From the NCBI GenBank assembly GCA_949318235.1, contig OX439131.1:10436231-10500230 (forward strand): a DNA stretch of 64,000 nt, read 5' to 3'. A model generated the notes under the pieces. It did no database searches. It saw nothing but the letters and a program-made list of their open reading frames with translations, and was not told the origin of the DNA. Numbering within the stretch: the first letter of the stretch is position 1; each line of letters opens with the position of its first letter. The position numbers were made by a program, and so were the translations under genes. Below are positions 59,660 through 64,000 of the stretch, piece by piece. The stretch comes from Ecdyonurus torrentis (taxonomy: Eukaryota > Arthropoda > Insecta > Ephemeroptera > Heptageniidae).

Positions 59660-61939
59660 ATAGCCAAAATATTTACCTAAGTGTTGAAGCGCGTGCAAGA
59701 GTACTACTTGTTGTAAATCTTATTCAAAGCTTTTAGTCTTAAACGTCAATAAATAAATAATATTTAAAATCACACGTACAGCTTATTTAAACGATATGAA
59801 ATATGTTTTATTTGAGTTTAAAATTATTGGAATAAATTTATATAATAAGTAAATATATTATATAATTATATATAATATAAATATATATAAAATATATTAT
59901 ATATTTACAAAATTTGTTATCTTTATTTGTGATCAATGTCATAATAGTTTTTATAGCTGAGGTACAGTATTTCTTACAGACATGTTATTATGGTATAAAT
60001 TATATAAATGCAAAAAAAAAAAAAAAAAAAAAAAAAATTGGAGTAATATTATGTTTAATGTCGCCGTTTACATATAAATGTGCAGCCATAGGACAATAAA
60101 TTGAAATTTTGTGTCACAGGAACTGTACAAAGTCAAAAAAAAATGAGTTCCTTCAATTGTACTGCAGAGATGATAACCAAAAATTCAAAATAATAATAAT
60201 AAAAAATAAAAACGTAAACTTATTTCCTTGTGCAGGACAAATCAGTTAAATTTTTCTTTTAAAATTATATATAACAGCTCAGACAAAATACATTTTAGAA
60301 AACCTCCAGATTGAATACATTCTATGAGTACACTAAAATTACAATAATATTTAAATAATACAAAAAAAAAAAAAAAAAAAAGTATTTCTTGCCAGTTTAA
60401 AATTTGAATACCCCATACATAAATTAAAACTGTGACTTGATTTTGTCTATTCTCTCGTTCTCGCGTGTGTTTGTTGATTTAGAAAACTGTATTTGACACT
60501 CTATAGCAAAGTTAAATAGATGGTGTATGCGCGTTCTTCTATACCTGCTATTCAAATGTTTATTTCTATAAAGTAAACAAATGCACGCACATGTGTATTG
60601 TGTATATGCATAACAATACAAAGGGAAGGGGGTTTCTTATATTTTACGCCTTCAAGCTATGCAATGTTTCAATTCAAAGTCGGAAATAACAAAAGAGACG
60701 AATTGCACAAAAACTGGACGCTGTTTCAAACTGGTGGCCCACACACAGGCTCAAGCGGACACAATGCCACAGTTTTTTTTTACTGTGATTTTAATATCCT
60801 TATATTTTATAACTTTACTTTTTTATTACCTTTGCCATGCATTTTAAAAACACCAAGTTTAGTATTAAAACTCATCTGATCTATAATTTTTTTTTCTTTT
60901 GAGAATGAACCCTATACTCTTGACTTGATGCTATGAGAAATGCTTTTTGAGGTTTAAGAAATAAAAATATTTCACTTCGTAAAATATTTTTACTTAAACA
61001 AAAATATGAATCAAATTATGGCTTTAGTAAAACGAGACAATAGCACAAATCTTTTCAGACATATACTTCTACTTTATTTTAATATTTTATTTTCTGAAAT
61101 TATTATTATTTTTTTCGCGTGGCGTTAAATTTGTGGGTGGTAGTATATTTAAAATATCAGTCTATATTCAGCATAAGAAAAGATTAAACCATTTCTACGA
61201 ACATATAAAATAATTTTATTATCCCGCAGAAAAACTTTTTCAACACAAGCAAAATACGAAAGTAGAAAATAAAAAACATTTGACAAAACATAAATATCTT
61301 TTTACATAAGTCATTTCTATAATAGGTAAATATCTATTGTATTGTTGATTTTCTTTATAAACGGAAATATATATATATATATATATTATATATAAATAAA
61401 AACCACGGCCAAAATATCGTGTTGTAAAACTGTCTTCTTTTTTCTCTCTTTTATTAGAGCAAGAGTTTTTTTTTCTGAAAGGTTTTGAAAATATATGAGC
61501 ATAGTAAGAAAAAAAAAATGGTATTTTAGTTCCGTTTTCTCTAACATTTTGTATATCGACGACCTAGGTTTAAACATAATAGCGTGGTTATCACAAGGAC
61601 ACCTTCATGACACAACACTTGGTCAGATGGTCGCAGGCAGGCGTCGCTTTCCCTTCCTCCCCCATAGCAGCTAAACAGGGGTAATTTAAGACCACCCTTA
61701 ATACAAGGCCAATGAACTGTACTACGAAAAACCGTATTATTCTTTTTATTACTGTTTGTATGGACCATGAAGTATCTGCTAAAGGTAATAAAACCATCTT
61801 CTTAATATTCCTATATTCATTGAGCTCAGGGAATTATTTTTATTGCAAAGATGTGGATTAATATAAAATGAAGCATTTTGTAAACCAAAATAACAAAATA
61901 ATTTACACTTTATCACAATATTTTAAATAATAACATTCA

Positions 61940-62110
61940 TATACACTCTGGCCAAAACAAGGTCGTTCCCTCCAAAAGCTGTATCCGCGGTGCTAATCCA
62001 ATCAGAGAGCGTGTTATAAACCTACTAGCCAATCACAGTTGACTTTACATTGTTAATTACTCTGTATCCGCTCGAACTAGTATTGGGAGAAGTGTAGTAT
62101 CAATGCGTTT
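61940..62110 (+). promoter_or_regulatory. island with two CCAAT boxes in the Zic intron
   Basis: Holds ATCCAATCAGAGAGCG and AGCCAATCACAG about 45 bp apart, preceded by ACTCTGGCCAAAACAAGG, which resembles a Tc1-type end without a visible partner. It could be an internal promoter, an enhancer or a one-ended transposon relic. Confidence 0.25.
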
Positions 62111-62636
62111 TAGTACAAGAATAAACTGATTGGAATATTTCTTGTTTTGTTATATAATTATATAACACTTAAACATAGTGTGTGAAGTTGTATAATAATC
62201 ATTCTGAAAATCAAAAGATAATAATCATCAGATACATTGTGATTCTTTCAGTTTAACTTTATATTTATTTCATATGTTTGTTATTTTAATCTTATTTTAT
62301 AATTAACTTAAATTTAATAAAAAAGTATACTGAACACAAAAGCATACAACCTCATACTATAGCACGTAGATTATCACGGAAGTATGGTAGAAAGATTCAG
62401 AAATTCATTAATTATAAAACTTTTTAATAATTGTATGCATATTTTGTATACTGTCTATACTAGCTCACAAAAAAACTATTTTATTTTCACAGTTCAAAGA
62501 AAAAATAAATAGAAAACACATACAAAACAAAGCACTTTTTCACTCTTATAACTTCAAACAAGATTGATGTTTTTGAATAACATAAAATCCTTTGAATTAC
62601 GGGGGAAAAAACACAATTGATAATAGTTTTTGCTGT

Positions 62637-62640
<4 letters not shown>

Positions 62641-62671
<31 letters not shown>

Positions 62672-62673
62672 TG

Positions 62674-62705
<32 letters not shown>
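62641..62705. repeat. poly-T / poly-A perfect hairpin
   Basis: About 30 T, then GTG, then about 33 A. It can fold completely. Such a structure is also prone to sequencing and assembly error. Confidence 0.85.
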
Positions 62706-62707
<2 letters not shown>

Positions 62708-64000
62708 ACAACAAAATTTTACCTAAAAATTGTATATAAGGTCATGAAAATTTGAATACAAAGAGGAAGATATTTTGTTGTTGACCATTACATATAATGA
62801 GAACAGTTAAAGTTATATATTTTGAGGATACTTTGGGTGGGCTTGATAAGTCAGTTCAGCTGGTATATAGAATGTGTTTGAGGACACGCGACCTCACATA
62901 ACGCCTACAACCCCCTCTGGGCACCAAAGACAGCCCCCACGTGCGAGAGTAAAAAAAAAAACCTCCTGTGAACCCCTGTAGTTCAAGGAACAAAAACAAA
63001 CAACAACTAAAATATTAAGATTCTTATACTCTTCATTGAAATTATCTCCGAGACGAAATGAAATTTTATTGTATATATATGTAATAAGTTTAGCTTAAAA
63101 AGCATGTAACATTTTAGAAAAATACATTTAAATATAAGTAACACGTTTTTCATTTCCGTTGACAACTTATTTTCTATTTTCAAAAAAATGTCTTGGGTTC
63201 GATCTTGGCATAAAAATTTAATAAAAAGTGCAAAAGTGTTGAACCCATCAGTCATGGTATATAAAGTGGTAGGCAAAAAATAAGCCTGAAAAAGAAAAGT
63301 GTTTGCTTTTTAATTCCGAATTTTTAGATTTGAATCAGAATTCAAATAGTCGAGTGCGATTTTTATAATGCAGCTGCTATTAGTAATTTTTTTTAATTTA
63401 AAATGACATATTGCAAGATATTATGCTATTGATAAGGTTATTATATAGGTATAAAAATTCAAAATTTATAATTAATATAATATCTGATAAAATAATATTA
63501 TAATTAAACTTTTGATAACATTATAACAAATAAAATTCAGTTGATTTTTTTTTATCTCTTGGGTGGCCTTTACACGTCTGTAAAAACTATATTTTAAATT
63601 TTACTTTTTTTTTCTGAATTTATAAATGTATAGAAAGTAAATCATAAGCTGAAAGTAATAATTTTTTTCTTGCTGTAAAAGTTTAATACATTGTGAATAA
63701 TAATAATAAAAACAAAAACAAAAAAATAAAAAAATCCTATTTTTATGCATAGTTTTGAAATTTTGTTTCCTTACATTTGTGAGAACTTTTATTTTATTTT
63801 AAATTTTGAGATTCTTTTTTAATTTTCATACAAGATTTATAATCAAAATCTGTCATAATCTGAACTGATTGATATGTTATGATCTTTAGTTTTGTTGTTC
63901 TTAAAATTTGAAAAAATCGATTTAGTAAAAGATAGGAAATCTACTCTGAGAAATAACCTTCACAAGTGAGAAAAACAAAATATTATCATATATGAAATTG

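Larger units (their letters stand above)
52161..64000 (+). other. opa: first intron of the Zic gene (to the window end), no further exon seen
   Basis: The intron opens with GTAAGT. I searched for the next exon (GEKPFKC finger 4) and found none up to 64000, so the intron is at least 11.8 kb. It is AT-rich with islands at about 52740-52870, 53580-53830, 55165-55400, 56740-56910, 61940-62110 and 62880-62960, several AG tracts and poly-A/T runs. Short ORFs here are low-complexity. Confidence 0.75.

Overview
The window is a very AT-rich, intron-bearing animal sequence, most probably from an arthropod. It has long AG/CT, AT and poly-A/T tracts, many small foldback transposons, a tRNA-derived SINE and a Zic gene of odd-paired type. 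Order and species cannot be fixed from sequence alone: insect and crustacean both fit.

Positions 1-20.7 kb form a gene-dense block. Its genes are DTWD1 (minus, 2570-4693, five exons), ARMC7 (plus, 4966-6366, four exons), an HTD2-type MaoC hydratase (plus, 6382-6888, single ORF), DDX52/ROK1 (minus, 8039-18414, 14 exons) and the 3' part of a BTB-BACK-PHR-like gene (minus, 19090-20696). All exon joins were worked out by hand from GT/AG sites and reading phase. DTWD1 (307 aa), ARMC7 (173 aa) and DDX52 (590 aa) come out close to the family lengths. DTWD1 and ARMC7 diverge from a 272-bp promoter carrying an ETS-type site and a CGCGAGA element. The HTD2 ORF starts 15 nt after the ARMC7 stop, inside the same exon and in the same frame, so the two are most simply read as one dicistronic mRNA. 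The ARMC7/HTD2 unit and DDX52 converge.

Positions 20.7-51 kb hold no gene I can recognise. This is an AT-rich desert with scattered GC-richer islands, large inverted repeats (one about 1.1 kb), a SINE, a microRNA-like hairpin at 26.2 kb and long AG tracts. It lies directly upstream of the Zic/odd-paired gene, whose first coding exon (51299-52160) carries the ZOC motif and zinc fingers 1-3. The exon ends at a splice donor, and 52161-64000 is the start of a long intron with similar islands. The desert and intron are best read as a regulatory landscape. A CAGCGGG core resembling the Opa/Zic recognition site recurs in several islands and in the promoter region.

Mobile DNA is mostly non-autonomous. 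There are at least ten foldback or TIR elements (two families with two copies each, one nested insertion with a 5-bp target duplication), two remnants of one reverse-transcriptase 3' region, and a 5'-truncated CR1-like element with a visible YADD box.
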